A DNA stretch of 64,000 bases, from contig NZ_AQQX01000012.1 in the NCBI RefSeq assembly GCF_000768315.1, positions 43,713-107,712 on the forward strand, in the 5' to 3' direction. Positions 1-8,394 of this stretch are shown here, one piece after another. The notes beneath the pieces are model-generated. The model worked only from the letters and a program-made list of their open reading frames with translations, made no database searches and was not told where the DNA came from. The translations under genes and the position numbers were made by a program. This DNA is from Pseudooceanicola atlanticus (GTDB lineage Bacteria > Pseudomonadota > Alphaproteobacteria > Rhodobacterales > Rhodobacteraceae). Positions within the stretch are counted from its first letter, which is position 1. The number at the start of each line of letters is the position of its first letter.

Positions 1-1062
1 CGAATGCTGAGAGATCACGCCACTCTCGCGGTGGCGCATGACTGTCTTGAGGCTGCCGACGGGTTCGATTCCGCAACCTGGACCGCCTTGGCGGACGGCG
101 GATGGCTGGGCCTTGCAATTGCCGAAGACTACGGGGGGGCGGCGATGGGGGCGATCGAACTGGCCATTGTCGCCGAAGAGATCGGCCGTAGCCTGGCCGC
201 CATACCTTTTGGCCCGGTTCTTGGCCTGGCGATCCCCGCGATTCAGGACTTGGGCACGCAAAGCCAAAGGGAAAATCTGCTTCCCCGGATCGCCGAAGGC
301 CGCATGATCGTTACCGCCGCGCTTGCCGAGGATGGAGGGTCTGCACCGGAACGGGTCTCGGCAAAAGTACTGCAGGATCGCCTTTCGGGAAGGAAATCGC
401 CAGTTTCGTTCGCATCCGATGCGTCATTCGCGATCGTCGCCGCCCTGGACGAAGGCGGCACCGCGCGCTTTTATCTGGCGGATCTTTCGGACCCCTCGGT
501 GTCGATCAGCGCGCTGGATGCGATCGACCGCACCCGTCCGACGTCCGAGATTGTCTTTCACGACACGCCGGTTGAACTGCTTCCCGGTTCCGATCCCGCA
601 GCGATCCGGACTCTTTTGGATGGCGCCGCAGTGTTGGCCGCCTTCGAACAGATCGGCCTGGCCGAGCGGGCGCTTTTCCTGACCAGAGACTATGCCTGCG
701 AGCGGCAGGCGTTCGGACGCCAGATCGGCAGTTTTCAGGCGGTCAAGCACCGGCTCGCGGACATGTTCGCCAAGATCGAGCTGGCACGGTCCAATGCTTT
801 TTTCGGCGCCTGGGCGCTGGCGAGCGGGGATGAACGGCTGTCCGAAGCGGCGGCGGTAGCACGCCTCGCGGCTCTCGATGCAGTGCAATTCACCACTGAG
901 GAATCGGTGCAGCTTCACGGTGGGATCGGGTTCACCTGGGCGGCCGACCCGCATTTGTTTCTGCGGCGAGGATGGCAGTTGAAGGCCGAACTCGGCCTGG
1001 CCGATTTGTGGCGCGAGCGGCTGCTTTGCAATCTGGCGGACGGCCAAAGGGCCGCGAACTGA
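1..1062 (+). CDS. Acyl-CoA dehydrogenase, small (beta-like) subunit, 5' end cut by window
   Basis: FAD-dependent acyl-CoA dehydrogenase, predicted cytoplasmic, transferring electrons to ETF. The reading frame is open to base 1 and the visible protein begins within the N-terminal helical domain (MLRDHA at position 4), so the true start lies upstream. The C-terminal ACAD signature VQLHGGIGF is present. At the helix-G site, where isovaleryl- and long-chain-type ACADs carry the catalytic Glu, the segment is Ala-rich with no ERL/ERF motif; the Tyr-Glu-Gly-Thr type base is absent too. With the next gene, which keeps the Glu, this fits the inactive partner of a heteromeric FadE-type enzyme. First visible gene of a plus-strand operon; the next ATG follows 16 bases after the stop. 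Confidence 0.9.
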   Translation, partial: RMLRDHATLAVAHDCLEAADGFDSATWTALADGGWLGLAIAEDYGGAAMGAIELAIVAEEIGRSLAAIPFGPVLGLAIPAIQDLGTQSQRENLLPRIAEGRMIVTAALAEDGGSAPERVSAKVLQDRLSGRKSPVSFASDASFAIVAALDEGGTARFYLADLSDPSVSISALDAIDRTRPTSEIVFHDTPVELLPGSDPAAIRTLLDGAAVLAAFEQIGLAERALFLTRDYACERQAFGRQIGSFQAVKHRLADMFAKIELARSNAFFGAWALASGDERLSEAAAVARLAALDAVQFTTEESVQLHGGIGFTWAADPHLFLRRGWQLKAELGLADLWRERLLCNLADGQRAAN

Positions 1063-1078
1063 CAAGGACAAAGTGCAG

Positions 1079-2305
1079 ATGGATTTCAGCGACAGCCCGG
1101 AAGAAGCCGCGTTCCGCGCCAAGGCGCGCGACTGGCTTGATGCCAACACGACCCGCCGCAATGGAAGCGAAAAGGCCCAGGACCATTTCATGGCCCGCGA
1201 CGCCGACGAAGTTGCCCGTGCGCGCGACTGGCAGGCACGAAAGGCCGACGCAGGCTGGGCGGGGCTGACATGGCCCCGTGCTTTCGGTGGGCGTGACGCC
1301 ACTCCGATCGAGCAAGTGATCTGGAATCAAGAGGAAGGGCGCTACGCCGTCCCGCCCAACGTCTTTCTGATCGGGATCGGGCTGGTTGGGCCTACGGTCA
1401 TGATCCACGGCACCGAAGACCAGAAAACAAGATTCTTGCCCCGGGCTCTCACGGGCGAAGACATCTGGTGCCAGCTTTTTTCCGAACCCGCCGCCGGGTC
1501 CGATTTGGCCGGTATCCGCACCCGTGCACGCCGCGAAGACGACGAATGGGTGATCTCCGGTCAGAAGGTTTGGACCTCGGGGGCGCAATATTCCACTCAC
1601 GGCATCCTGCTGGCGCGCACCGATCCACAGGTGCCCAAGCACAAGGGAATGACCATGTTCCTTGTGGACATGTCCGACCCGGCCATCGAAACCCGTCCTA
1701 TTCGCCAGATTTCGGGCAGCTCCAGTTTCAACGAAGTGTTCATCGACAACCTGCGCGTGCCAGACAGCGCCCGCTTGGGCGGTGTATCCGAAGGGTGGAA
1801 GGTGGCGCTGACCACACTCATGAACGAACGGTTCAGTATTTCCGTCGGCCGGGCCAGTGGCGGTGCGCGGGCCGAGGAATTGATTGATCTGGCTACCCGT
1901 GTCGAACGGAACGGTCGCCCGGCCATCGAGGACGACGAGGTGCGCGCGCGCATTGCCGATTTCATCGCGCGTCAACGCGGACTGGAATTCACCTCTTACC
2001 GGGTCATGACGTCGCTTTCGCGCGGCCAGGCACCGGGTGAAGAGGGCTCGATCGGCAAGCTGTTGCTGGGCAAGCTGCGGCAGGAAATGGGCGCTTTCGG
2101 GATGGATCTGGCGGGAACTTCGGCGGGCATATCGGCCAAGGTCGGGGATGACGTGGCGCGCTGGCGCAACGAATACCTGACCGCGCCCGGCAACCGGATT
2201 GCCGGGGGGTCGGACGAAATCCAGCGCACCATCATCGGAGAACGCATTCTCGGGCTGCCGCCCGAAGTACGCGTCGACAAGGATGTCGCATTTTCGGAGC
2301 TTTGA
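1079..2305 (+). CDS. Acyl-CoA dehydrogenase, large (alpha-like, catalytic) subunit
   Basis: Acyl-CoA dehydrogenase of 408 aa forming alpha,beta-unsaturated acyl-CoA and passing electrons to ETF. N-terminal helical domain, central beta domain with the FAD-binding LFSEPAAGSDLAG motif (about residue 135) and C-terminal helical domain ending in IAGGSDEIQRT are all visible. The NERF segment (Glu near residue 250) matches the helix-G catalytic Glu of isovaleryl/long-chain ACADs. ATG at 1079 is preferred over GTG at 1073 because AAGGA (1064-1068) is spaced correctly for it. Probably pairs with the preceding Glu-less subunit. A strong hairpin spans its stop codon. Substrate unknown. Confidence 0.92.
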   Translation: MDFSDSPEEAAFRAKARDWLDANTTRRNGSEKAQDHFMARDADEVARARDWQARKADAGWAGLTWPRAFGGRDATPIEQVIWNQEEGRYAVPPNVFLIGIGLVGPTVMIHGTEDQKTRFLPRALTGEDIWCQLFSEPAAGSDLAGIRTRARREDDEWVISGQKVWTSGAQYSTHGILLARTDPQVPKHKGMTMFLVDMSDPAIETRPIRQISGSSSFNEVFIDNLRVPDSARLGGVSEGWKVALTTLMNERFSISVGRASGGARAEELIDLATRVERNGRPAIEDDEVRARIADFIARQRGLEFTSYRVMTSLSRGQAPGEEGSIGKLLLGKLRQEMGAFGMDLAGTSAGISAKVGDDVARWRNEYLTAPGNRIAGGSDEIQRTIIGERILGLPPEVRVDKDVAFSEL

Positions 2306-2317
2306 TCCGAAAATGCG
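2287..2317 (+). promoter_or_regulatory. Intercistronic 12-bp stem-loop spanning a stop codon
   Basis: Perfect 12-bp arms (2287-2298 CGCATTTTCGGA and 2306-2317 TCCGAAAATGCG) with a 7-base loop that contains the TGA of the upstream ACAD. No T-run follows, so it is more like an mRNA-stabilising or partial attenuating element than a terminator. It sits just before the solute-binding protein gene, a usual place for differential-expression hairpins. Confidence 0.6.
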
Positions 2318-2354
2318 AATTCCCGGAGTAAGAACCAACAAGGAGTAGAAAATC

Positions 2355-3500
2355 ATGAACTTCAAGTCAACTGGTATCGCTGCTGCCTTTCTGGCGATTG
2401 CCGCGTCGGCCAATGCCCAGGAAATCGAATTGCCTGACGTGATCGCTTGGTCGGCCTATGACACGGGATCAGCCGGTCATGCACATTCCATAGCCATCGG
2501 TAACATGATGCGCAGCAAATACGGATCGACGGTCCGCGTGCTTCCGGGGCGAAACGACGTCTCGCGGATGACCCCGCTCAAAAACGGGACGGTCGATTAC
2601 TGCCTGTGCGGCATTGCCTCATATTTCGCCGCCGAAGGGGTTTTCCTTTTTGCTGCGCCTGAATGGGGGCCGCAGCCAATCCGGGCAGTTCTTCAGGCCG
2701 TCGGCGATTACGGACTGGGTGTCGCTGTCGCCGCCGATGCAGGCATCGAAACCATCGCGGATCTCAAGGGGAAACGGGTCGCTCGTGCCGTCAGTTCTCC
2801 CGCGATTGGCAACAACATGGAGGGACTGCTGGCCTTTGGCGACCTGACATGGGACGACGTAGAAACCGTGGAGTTTTCGGGCTATGTGAACTCTCTCAAG
2901 GGTATTCTCGAAAATCGCGTGGATGCGGCGTTTGCCCTGACGACGACGACCGTGAATTATCAGATCGAATCGAGCCCGCGCGGTCTCAAATGGCTTGAAA
3001 CACCCGCGGACCAAGACGAAGCGTGGCAGCGTTATACCAGCGTGACGCCCTTCGTGACACCGCACATGGTGTCGGTGGGACCCGCCATCGACCCCGACTC
3101 GCCTCTGCCCATGGCGCTGTATCCCTATCCGCTTCTCGTCACTGAAACCGATCAGAATACCAGCGAGGTGCGCAACATCGTCGCCGCGCTTGACGCCGGG
3201 TTCGACGATTACAAGGATGCCGCCCCCGGTGCCAATGCATATGCGATCGATCGCCAGATCCTGTCTTGGGTGATGCCGTGGAGCGATGGCAGCGTTGCGT
3301 ATTTCAAGGAAAAGGGCCTCTGGACCCCGGAGGCCCAGGCCAACCAAGACAAGTTGGTGGAACGGCAAGAGGTGCTCCTCCAGGCCTGGAACGCATTTGT
3401 CGACGGCGCTCCCGAGGGTGAAGAAGAATTTGCCCCTGCATGGATGGAAGCCCGTGCCGCCGCACTGGAAGAGGCCGGCCACGAAGTCTTCTTTCGCTGA
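2355..3500 (+). CDS. TAXI-family TRAP transporter solute-binding protein
   Basis: Periplasmic binding protein of 381 aa that captures the substrate for the adjacent TRAP permease. A Sec signal peptide is visible (hydrophobic stretch, ANA cleavage near residue 21). The rest resembles TAXI proteins: an N-terminal segment with HSIAIGNMM, and the ADLKGKRVARAVSSP segment typical of the ligand-binding fold. RBS AAGGAG lies just upstream of ATG 2355. The next gene is the fused permease. Substrate is unknown; being embedded with acyl-CoA genes argues for an organic acid. The family call is firm, the substrate is inference. Confidence 0.9.
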   Translation: MNFKSTGIAAAFLAIAASANAQEIELPDVIAWSAYDTGSAGHAHSIAIGNMMRSKYGSTVRVLPGRNDVSRMTPLKNGTVDYCLCGIASYFAAEGVFLFAAPEWGPQPIRAVLQAVGDYGLGVAVAADAGIETIADLKGKRVARAVSSPAIGNNMEGLLAFGDLTWDDVETVEFSGYVNSLKGILENRVDAAFALTTTTVNYQIESSPRGLKWLETPADQDEAWQRYTSVTPFVTPHMVSVGPAIDPDSPLPMALYPYPLLVTETDQNTSEVRNIVAALDAGFDDYKDAAPGANAYAIDRQILSWVMPWSDGSVAYFKEKGLWTPEAQANQDKLVERQEVLLQAWNAFVDGAPEGEEEFAPAWMEARAAALEEAGHEVFFR

Positions 3501-3567
3501 TGCGACACAGCGCGGCGTCCAGGGGCGCCGCGCCGGATGAAACGCAGCACAGAACGGGAGTACGGGC

Positions 3568-5535
3568 ATGACACCAAAATCGCAGGACACGCCGGCGCAA
3601 CCGACCGAAATGGGCACGCTGCCCGCCTTCGTTCGCTGGTTGCTCGTCGTCTCGGCAGTGCTGTTGACCGCGGCCTCGGTCAATCACCTCTTCAATCTGG
3701 GGTTCTTCATGAACGTCCGGTTGCTTGAAATTCACTACCTCTATGTGATGCTTCTGCTGACGCTGCCGCTGGTGTTTCTTGTCTTTCCCTGTTCAAAGTC
3801 AGATTCCTACGGATCGACGCGGTGGTGGGATTACTTTCTGGCCCTGCTGGCCCTGATCACCTGCGCCTTCTTTGCCTACTACGGGCGCAGCGTGGTGAAC
3901 AAAGGGTGGGATTTCGCCGCTCCTCTTAATGCCGTGATCGCCAGCTTCGCCTTCTGGTTCCTGCTGCTCGTGGCCGCGCGCCGCACCGGCGGCTGGATGC
4001 TCTTCGCGGTAATTCTAGTGTTTTCCATCTACCCCATGGTCGCCAGCTATGCGCCCGGCCCGATCCAGGGCTTCCAGCGCTCACCCGTCGAGACGGCGAT
4101 TTTCCACGCGATGAGCGGCGAAAGTGTGCTGGGCATACCGATGCGCAGCTTTGTCAATCTTGTCGTGGGGTTCATGATCTTCGGGGTCGCGATGCAACAT
4201 ACCGGCGCAGGTCCGTTTTTTATCGACATCGCCTTTGCCGCGCTCGGACATGTCCGGGGCGGGCCGGCCAAGGTAGGAGTTCTGACCAGCGGGCTGACCG
4301 GTTCGATGAGCGGCAGCGTGATCACCAATGTGCTGACGACCGGATCAATTACCATTCCAGCGATGAAAAAGGTGGGGTTCAGGCCCACTTATGCGGCAGG
4401 GATCGAAGCGGCGGCGTCGACGGGGGCGGTGCTGATGCCCCCTATCATGGGCGCCACGGCCTTTGTCATGGCGACATTCCTGGCGACCGACTACACCAAC
4501 ATCGTTTTGGCGGCGGTGCTTCCTTCGCTGTTCTACTTTTTCGGCCTGTTCGCACAAATCGACGCATACTCCGCGCGCAACGGACTGAAAGGCGTTCCGC
4601 GCGCCGACCTTCCCAGGATCGGCAAGGTGCTGCGCGAAGGCTGGTACTTTCTCGCCGTCTTCGGGCTGCTGATCTGGATGCTGCTCTACCTCAAGCGCGA
4701 GGCGATCGCTCCATTCTATGCGACCGCGCTGCTTCTTTTCCTGAACCAGCTGCTCTCAAAATCACGCTGGGGGCGAAAAGAGCTGATGAACTTTCTGATA
4801 GCCACGGGACGTTTGTTCGTCGAACTGGTTGCCATTCTTGCGGCGGTTGGGCTGATCGTCGGCGGGCTGGCGGTGACCGGGATGTCCGGGACAATCTCGA
4901 ACGATCTGCTGTTCATCGCGGGCGGCAACATCTTTCTGCTTCTGCTGCTCGGGGCATTGACCAGTTTCATTCTTGGAATGGGCATGACCGTGACCGCCGC
5001 CTATGTGATTCTCGCGGTGTCGCTGGCACCCGCCCTGGTCGCCGGCGGACTCGATCCGATCGGCGTCCATTTATTTATCCTTTACTGGAGCATGCTGAGC
5101 TATATCACTCCCCCGGTCGCGCTGGCGGCTTTTGCCGCGGCGGCCATCGCCCAGGCCAAACCCTTTGCGTCTGCCTTCGAAGCGATGAAGCTTGGAGGCA
5201 TCGTCTATATAATTCCCTTCTTCTTCGTCCTTGATCCGGCGTTCATCCTGCAAGCCGGTCCACTCGAAAGCCTGCTTACGGTTCTGCGCGCCGGTCTCGG
5301 CATTCTGCTGATCTGCGCCGGTATTCAGGGGTATCTGTTTGGCGTCGGGCGGATCGAAACCGGGCTGCCAGGAACAATCGCCCGCGTCCTTCTTGGTATT
5401 GCCGGTCTGGCCTTCGCCTTTCCCTCGAACGCGGGTCTGGCGGTTCCGATCCTCGGCGCGGTGGGCGCAGGTGCCGCTATGGCGGCAGTGGCGGTCGCTT
5501 TGGTGATGGTCTCGGCCAAGCAGGAGAAAGCGTAA
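3568..5535 (+). CDS. TRAP transporter fused permease (4TM-12TM type)
   Basis: Inner-membrane TRAP permease of 655 aa, the fused small-plus-large form that usually partners TAXI binding proteins. Many hydrophobic helices are visible: an N-terminal DctQ-like block (about residues 20-150), then a DctM-like block with the typical GSMSGSVITNVLTTG and MPPIMGATAFVMA segments (about 250-310), and a C-terminal extension of further hydrophobic helices. GGGAG precedes ATG 3568. The stop is followed after one base by the thioesterase start, so the two are translationally coupled. Predicted proton- or sodium-driven uptake of the same acid bound by the upstream TAXI protein. Confidence 0.93.
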   Translation: MTPKSQDTPAQPTEMGTLPAFVRWLLVVSAVLLTAASVNHLFNLGFFMNVRLLEIHYLYVMLLLTLPLVFLVFPCSKSDSYGSTRWWDYFLALLALITCAFFAYYGRSVVNKGWDFAAPLNAVIASFAFWFLLLVAARRTGGWMLFAVILVFSIYPMVASYAPGPIQGFQRSPVETAIFHAMSGESVLGIPMRSFVNLVVGFMIFGVAMQHTGAGPFFIDIAFAALGHVRGGPAKVGVLTSGLTGSMSGSVITNVLTTGSITIPAMKKVGFRPTYAAGIEAAASTGAVLMPPIMGATAFVMATFLATDYTNIVLAAVLPSLFYFFGLFAQIDAYSARNGLKGVPRADLPRIGKVLREGWYFLAVFGLLIWMLLYLKREAIAPFYATALLLFLNQLLSKSRWGRKELMNFLIATGRLFVELVAILAAVGLIVGGLAVTGMSGTISNDLLFIAGGNIFLLLLLGALTSFILGMGMTVTAAYVILAVSLAPALVAGGLDPIGVHLFILYWSMLSYITPPVALAAFAAAAIAQAKPFASAFEAMKLGGIVYIIPFFFVLDPAFILQAGPLESLLTVLRAGLGILLICAGIQGYLFGVGRIETGLPGTIARVLLGIAGLAFAFPSNAGLAVPILGAVGAGAAMAAVAVALVMVSAKQEKA

Positions 5536-5536
5536 T

Positions 5537-5950
5537 ATGAGCGCACAAGACGGCAGACCGGACATCCCCGCCCCGTTCAACGCATTGCTCGGCGTGCGCT
5601 TCGTCTCGTGGTCCGGTGGCAAAGCCGAGTTGCGGTTGCCCATCGGACGCGATCACCTGAACGGCGCTTTTTCGGTGCATGGCGGTGTCTACGCGACCAT
5701 GCTGGACAACGCGGTCACCTTTTGCGCGTCCTACGCGGGGGATGGCCGCCCCGGTCATCGCTGCCTTACGCTTTCGCTTACCACCAGTTTCGTCGCCCCG
5801 GCGGCCGAAGGAGACACGCTGACGGCCCGCGCGCGCATTGTCGGGGGCGGACGCAAACTGGTTTTTGTACAGGGCGAGATCTTCAATCAGGACGGGCACC
5901 ATCTGGCCCATGGCGATGCCGTGATCAAGCGGCTCGCACCACCGTCGTGA
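5537..5950 (+). CDS. Hotdog-fold acyl-CoA thioesterase, PaaI family
   Basis: Cytoplasmic 137-aa PaaI-type thioesterase that would hydrolyse aryl- or acyl-CoA esters, perhaps to rescue free CoA from dead-end intermediates. The hotdog motif FSVHGGVYATMLDNAV (about residues 48-63) carries the HGG and the helix Asp typical of the family. Start ATG is one base after the permease stop, and AGGAGA within the permease 3' end serves as RBS. Size matches the family. Substrate specificity cannot be read from the sequence. Confidence 0.85.
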   Translation: MSAQDGRPDIPAPFNALLGVRFVSWSGGKAELRLPIGRDHLNGAFSVHGGVYATMLDNAVTFCASYAGDGRPGHRCLTLSLTTSFVAPAAEGDTLTARARIVGGGRKLVFVQGEIFNQDGHHLAHGDAVIKRLAPPS

Positions 5951-6010
5951 CCACCTGAGTGATCCGATGGTGAGCGAGACCAAACAAACGAAGGACAAAA
6001 GGAGACAGAA

Positions 6011-6787
6011 ATGATCAACCCGATGGCATTGGACAATCAAGTGGTTATCGTCACAGGCGCCGGACAGGGTATCGGCCGCGGTGTGGCGGCGCTGTCGGCA
6101 GAGCTGGGCGCCAAGGTCGTGGTGAACGATCTGAACGAGGACGGCGTCAAGGAAACCGCCGAACAGATCGGTGGCAATGCCCGCGCCATCGTGGGGAATG
6201 TGGCCGACCCGGACTTTCCCGGGAAGCTCGTGAAATTCGCCCTCGACGAATTCGGCGACATCAACGGGCTTGTGAACAACGCCGGGATCGTGCGCGCCGC
6301 GATGATCCACAAGATGGACCGGGCCACCTGGCAACAGGTCATCGACGTGAACCTCACCGGTGTCTTCGCCTGCCTGCAGGCCGTTGGGACCTATTACAAG
6401 GAACAGGCCGAAAAAGACCCTGAAAGCGCCGCGCGCCGTGCCATCGTCAATATCTCATCCGATGCCGGGCGTCGCGGCACCATCGGTCAGATCAATTATG
6501 GCGCGGCAAAATCCGGGGTTCTGGGTCTGACAATGAGCGCCGCGCGTGAATGGGGCCGTTACCGCATTAACGTCAATTCGGTCTGTTTCGGAATGGTCGA
6601 GACGCCAATGACTGAGACCATCCGCTCTGAAAAATTCGCCGACAGGTATATGGCGCAGATCCCGATGGGACGGATGAGCACCCCAGAAGAAGTCGCGCAG
6701 CCCGTCTGTTTCCTGTTGTCCAACGCGGCATCCTATATCACCGGCCAGCACCTGAGCGTGAACGGTGGCTTCCACATCGGGTTCTGA
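6011..6787 (+). CDS. Short-chain dehydrogenase/reductase, FabG-like
   Basis: NAD(P)-dependent SDR of 258 aa, classical type. Visible are the cofactor motif TGAGQGIG (about residues 16-23), NNAGI, the catalytic Ser segment NISSDAG and the YGAAKSG motif giving Tyr-x3-Lys. C-terminal ITGQHLSVNGGF is typical. GGAGAC precedes ATG 6011. It probably oxidises a 3-hydroxyacyl-CoA or a related alcohol in the pathway. It lies between the thioesterase and the DUF35/thiolase-fold pair, whose first gene begins one base after its stop. Confidence 0.9.
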   Translation: MINPMALDNQVVIVTGAGQGIGRGVAALSAELGAKVVVNDLNEDGVKETAEQIGGNARAIVGNVADPDFPGKLVKFALDEFGDINGLVNNAGIVRAAMIHKMDRATWQQVIDVNLTGVFACLQAVGTYYKEQAEKDPESAARRAIVNISSDAGRRGTIGQINYGAAKSGVLGLTMSAAREWGRYRINVNSVCFGMVETPMTETIRSEKFADRYMAQIPMGRMSTPEEVAQPVCFLLSNAASYITGQHLSVNGGFHIGF

Positions 6788-6788
6788 G

Positions 6789-7172
6789 ATGGCCGGCATT
6801 GGACAAGGCCCAGGGCCGGACGCCGTCTTCGCCGCGAAGCTGGCCGAGGGCGTCTTCGAGATTCAGAAATGTGGCGGCTGCGGCACCCATGTATTCCATC
6901 CGCGCGTGATCTGTCCGGCCTGCGGCAGCGCGGATCTGGGATGGATCGCGCCAACCGGGAGGGGCACCGTCTATGCGCGAACGGTCGTGCGCCGAAAACC
7001 GGAACGAGGCGGCGATTACAACGTGGTTCTGGTGGACCTGGAGGAAGGGGTACGAATGATGTCGCGCATCGACGGTATCGCGCATGACCAGATTGTCGCC
7101 GGGCTGAAAGTAACCGCGTCGATCGGCGAAGGCGCCGAAGGTGACCCCGCCGTGGTTTTCCGGCCAGAATGA
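6789..7172 (+). CDS. DUF35 / Zn-ribbon OB-fold protein, partner of the thiolase-fold enzyme
   Basis: A 127-aa OB-fold protein with an N-terminal zinc ribbon: KCGGCG and ICPACG supply four Cys (about residues 36-57). DUF35 proteins form complexes with SCP-x/Ltp2-type thiolase-fold proteins and bind the acyl-CoA. ATG 6789 is chosen because it follows the SDR stop by one base. Its ATGA stop/start overlap with the thiolase-fold gene implies coupled synthesis of a complex. A close paralogue is at 26569-26946; both share the VRRKPERGGDYNV and EGVRMMSR segments. Confidence 0.9.
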   Translation: MAGIGQGPGPDAVFAAKLAEGVFEIQKCGGCGTHVFHPRVICPACGSADLGWIAPTGRGTVYARTVVRRKPERGGDYNVVLVDLEEGVRMMSRIDGIAHDQIVAGLKVTASIGEGAEGDPAVVFRPE

Positions 7173-8326
7173 GAAGCAAATTGAGTTTACGGGGAAAAGC
7201 CGCCATCGTCGGTGCAGCGCTGGCAGGCTGCGGCGAGGCCCATGGCAAAAGCTCGATGGAGATCACAATCGAGGGGGTGCATGGCGCGCTTGCCGATGCG
7301 GGGATCGCACTTGGCGAGGTCGATGCCATTGCCACCTGCCAGCCGCTGGATATGCTGTCGGGTCTTACACTGGCGCAGGAATTGGGCTTGAACCCCAGGT
7401 TTACGATGAACAATCGCATGGGCGGCTCGTCGTTCCTGTCGCACACGCTCTGGGCCGCGATGCTGCTCGAATTGCGGCTCGCTGATACCGTGTTGATCTG
7501 CTACGGATCGAACCAGCGCACCGCCTCGGGCAAGCTGATGACCGCGCTTGGCCTGCCGACCTACGAGGCCCCCTACAAGCCGCTGTTCCCGCTGTCGTCC
7601 TACGCGCTTGCCGCGGACCGTCACATGACGCAATTCGGCACAACGCGCGAACAGCTGGCCGACGTGGCGGTGGCGGCCCGCGCCTGGGCAAAAAAGAACC
7701 CCGACGCTTTCATGCGCGATCCTCTGACGCGCGAGGATGTGATCGCCTCGCGGCCGGTTTCGGACCCTCTGCGGGTGCGCGACTGCTGCCTTGTGACCGA
7801 TGGCGGCGGGGCGATAGTTATGCGGCGGGCCGAGACGGCCAAGGATCACCCCAGGCCACCGGTGTATCTGCTGGGCGGCGGCGAGGGCACGACGCACCGC
7901 GACATCTCCGAAATGGCGGACCTGACCGTGACCGGCGCTGCGCAATCGGGGCGAACGGCCATGGACATGGCGGGTGTCAAACCCGCGGACATCGACGTGG
8001 TCCAGCTCTACGACGCGTTCACCATCAATGTGATCCTTTTTCTAGAAGATCTGGGCTTTTGCAAGAAAGGTGAAGGCGGTGCGTTTGTGGCGAACGGCGG
8101 CATCGCGCCCGGCGGTCATCTGCCGGTCAACACCAATGGCGGCGGGCTGTCCTGCGTCCATCCCGGCATGTACGGCATCTTCACGCTGGTCGAAGCGGTG
8201 CGACAGCTGCGCGGCGAAGCCGGAGACCGCCAGATCGACGGCGCCGAGCTGGTCCTGGCCCATGGCAACGGCGGTGTCCTGTCCAGCCAGGTGACGAATA
8301 TCCTGGGCACCGAAGCCACCCTCTGA
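7169..8326 (+). CDS. Thiolase-fold (SCP-x/Ltp2-like) protein, probable retro-aldolase
   Basis: A 385-aa thiolase-superfamily protein. The site of the acyl-accepting Cys in true thiolases reads GGSSFLSH (about residues 85-92), with Ser and no Cys; CVHPGMYG and AHGNGG motifs are kept near the C-terminus, as is QLYDAF. Ltp2-type enzymes of steroid side-chain catabolism, which also pair with DUF35, act as aldolases without the nucleophilic Cys, so C-C cleavage of a beta-hydroxyacyl-CoA is inferred. Start ATG 7169 overlaps the DUF35 stop. Last gene of the operon; a hairpin follows. Paralogue at 25414-26565. Confidence 0.88.
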   Translation: MRSKLSLRGKAAIVGAALAGCGEAHGKSSMEITIEGVHGALADAGIALGEVDAIATCQPLDMLSGLTLAQELGLNPRFTMNNRMGGSSFLSHTLWAAMLLELRLADTVLICYGSNQRTASGKLMTALGLPTYEAPYKPLFPLSSYALAADRHMTQFGTTREQLADVAVAARAWAKKNPDAFMRDPLTREDVIASRPVSDPLRVRDCCLVTDGGGAIVMRRAETAKDHPRPPVYLLGGGEGTTHRDISEMADLTVTGAAQSGRTAMDMAGVKPADIDVVQLYDAFTINVILFLEDLGFCKKGEGGAFVANGGIAPGGHLPVNTNGGGLSCVHPGMYGIFTLVEAVRQLRGEAGDRQIDGAELVLAHGNGGVLSSQVTNILGTEATL

Positions 8327-8347
8327 ACAGACGAAGGAAGCAATGAA

Positions 8348-8371
8348 GCGGCCCTTCTTGCGAAGGGCCGC
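8348..8371. terminator. Hairpin between convergent operons
   Basis: Perfect 10-bp arms GCGGCCCTTC (8348-8357) and GAAGGGCCGC (8362-8371) with a TTGC loop, placed 21 bases after the thiolase-fold stop and 23 bases beyond the DctP stop of the opposing operon. No strong T-run is present. Position suggests a shared bidirectional terminator. Confidence 0.7.
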
Positions 8372-8394
8372 TGTGTATTCAGGCCTGAAACGGC

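Noticed and set aside
932..2413. A 493-codon minus-strand open frame over the first ACAD genes
   Set aside because: Antisense shadow in GC-rich DNA; the plus strand encodes conserved ACAD motifs throughout.
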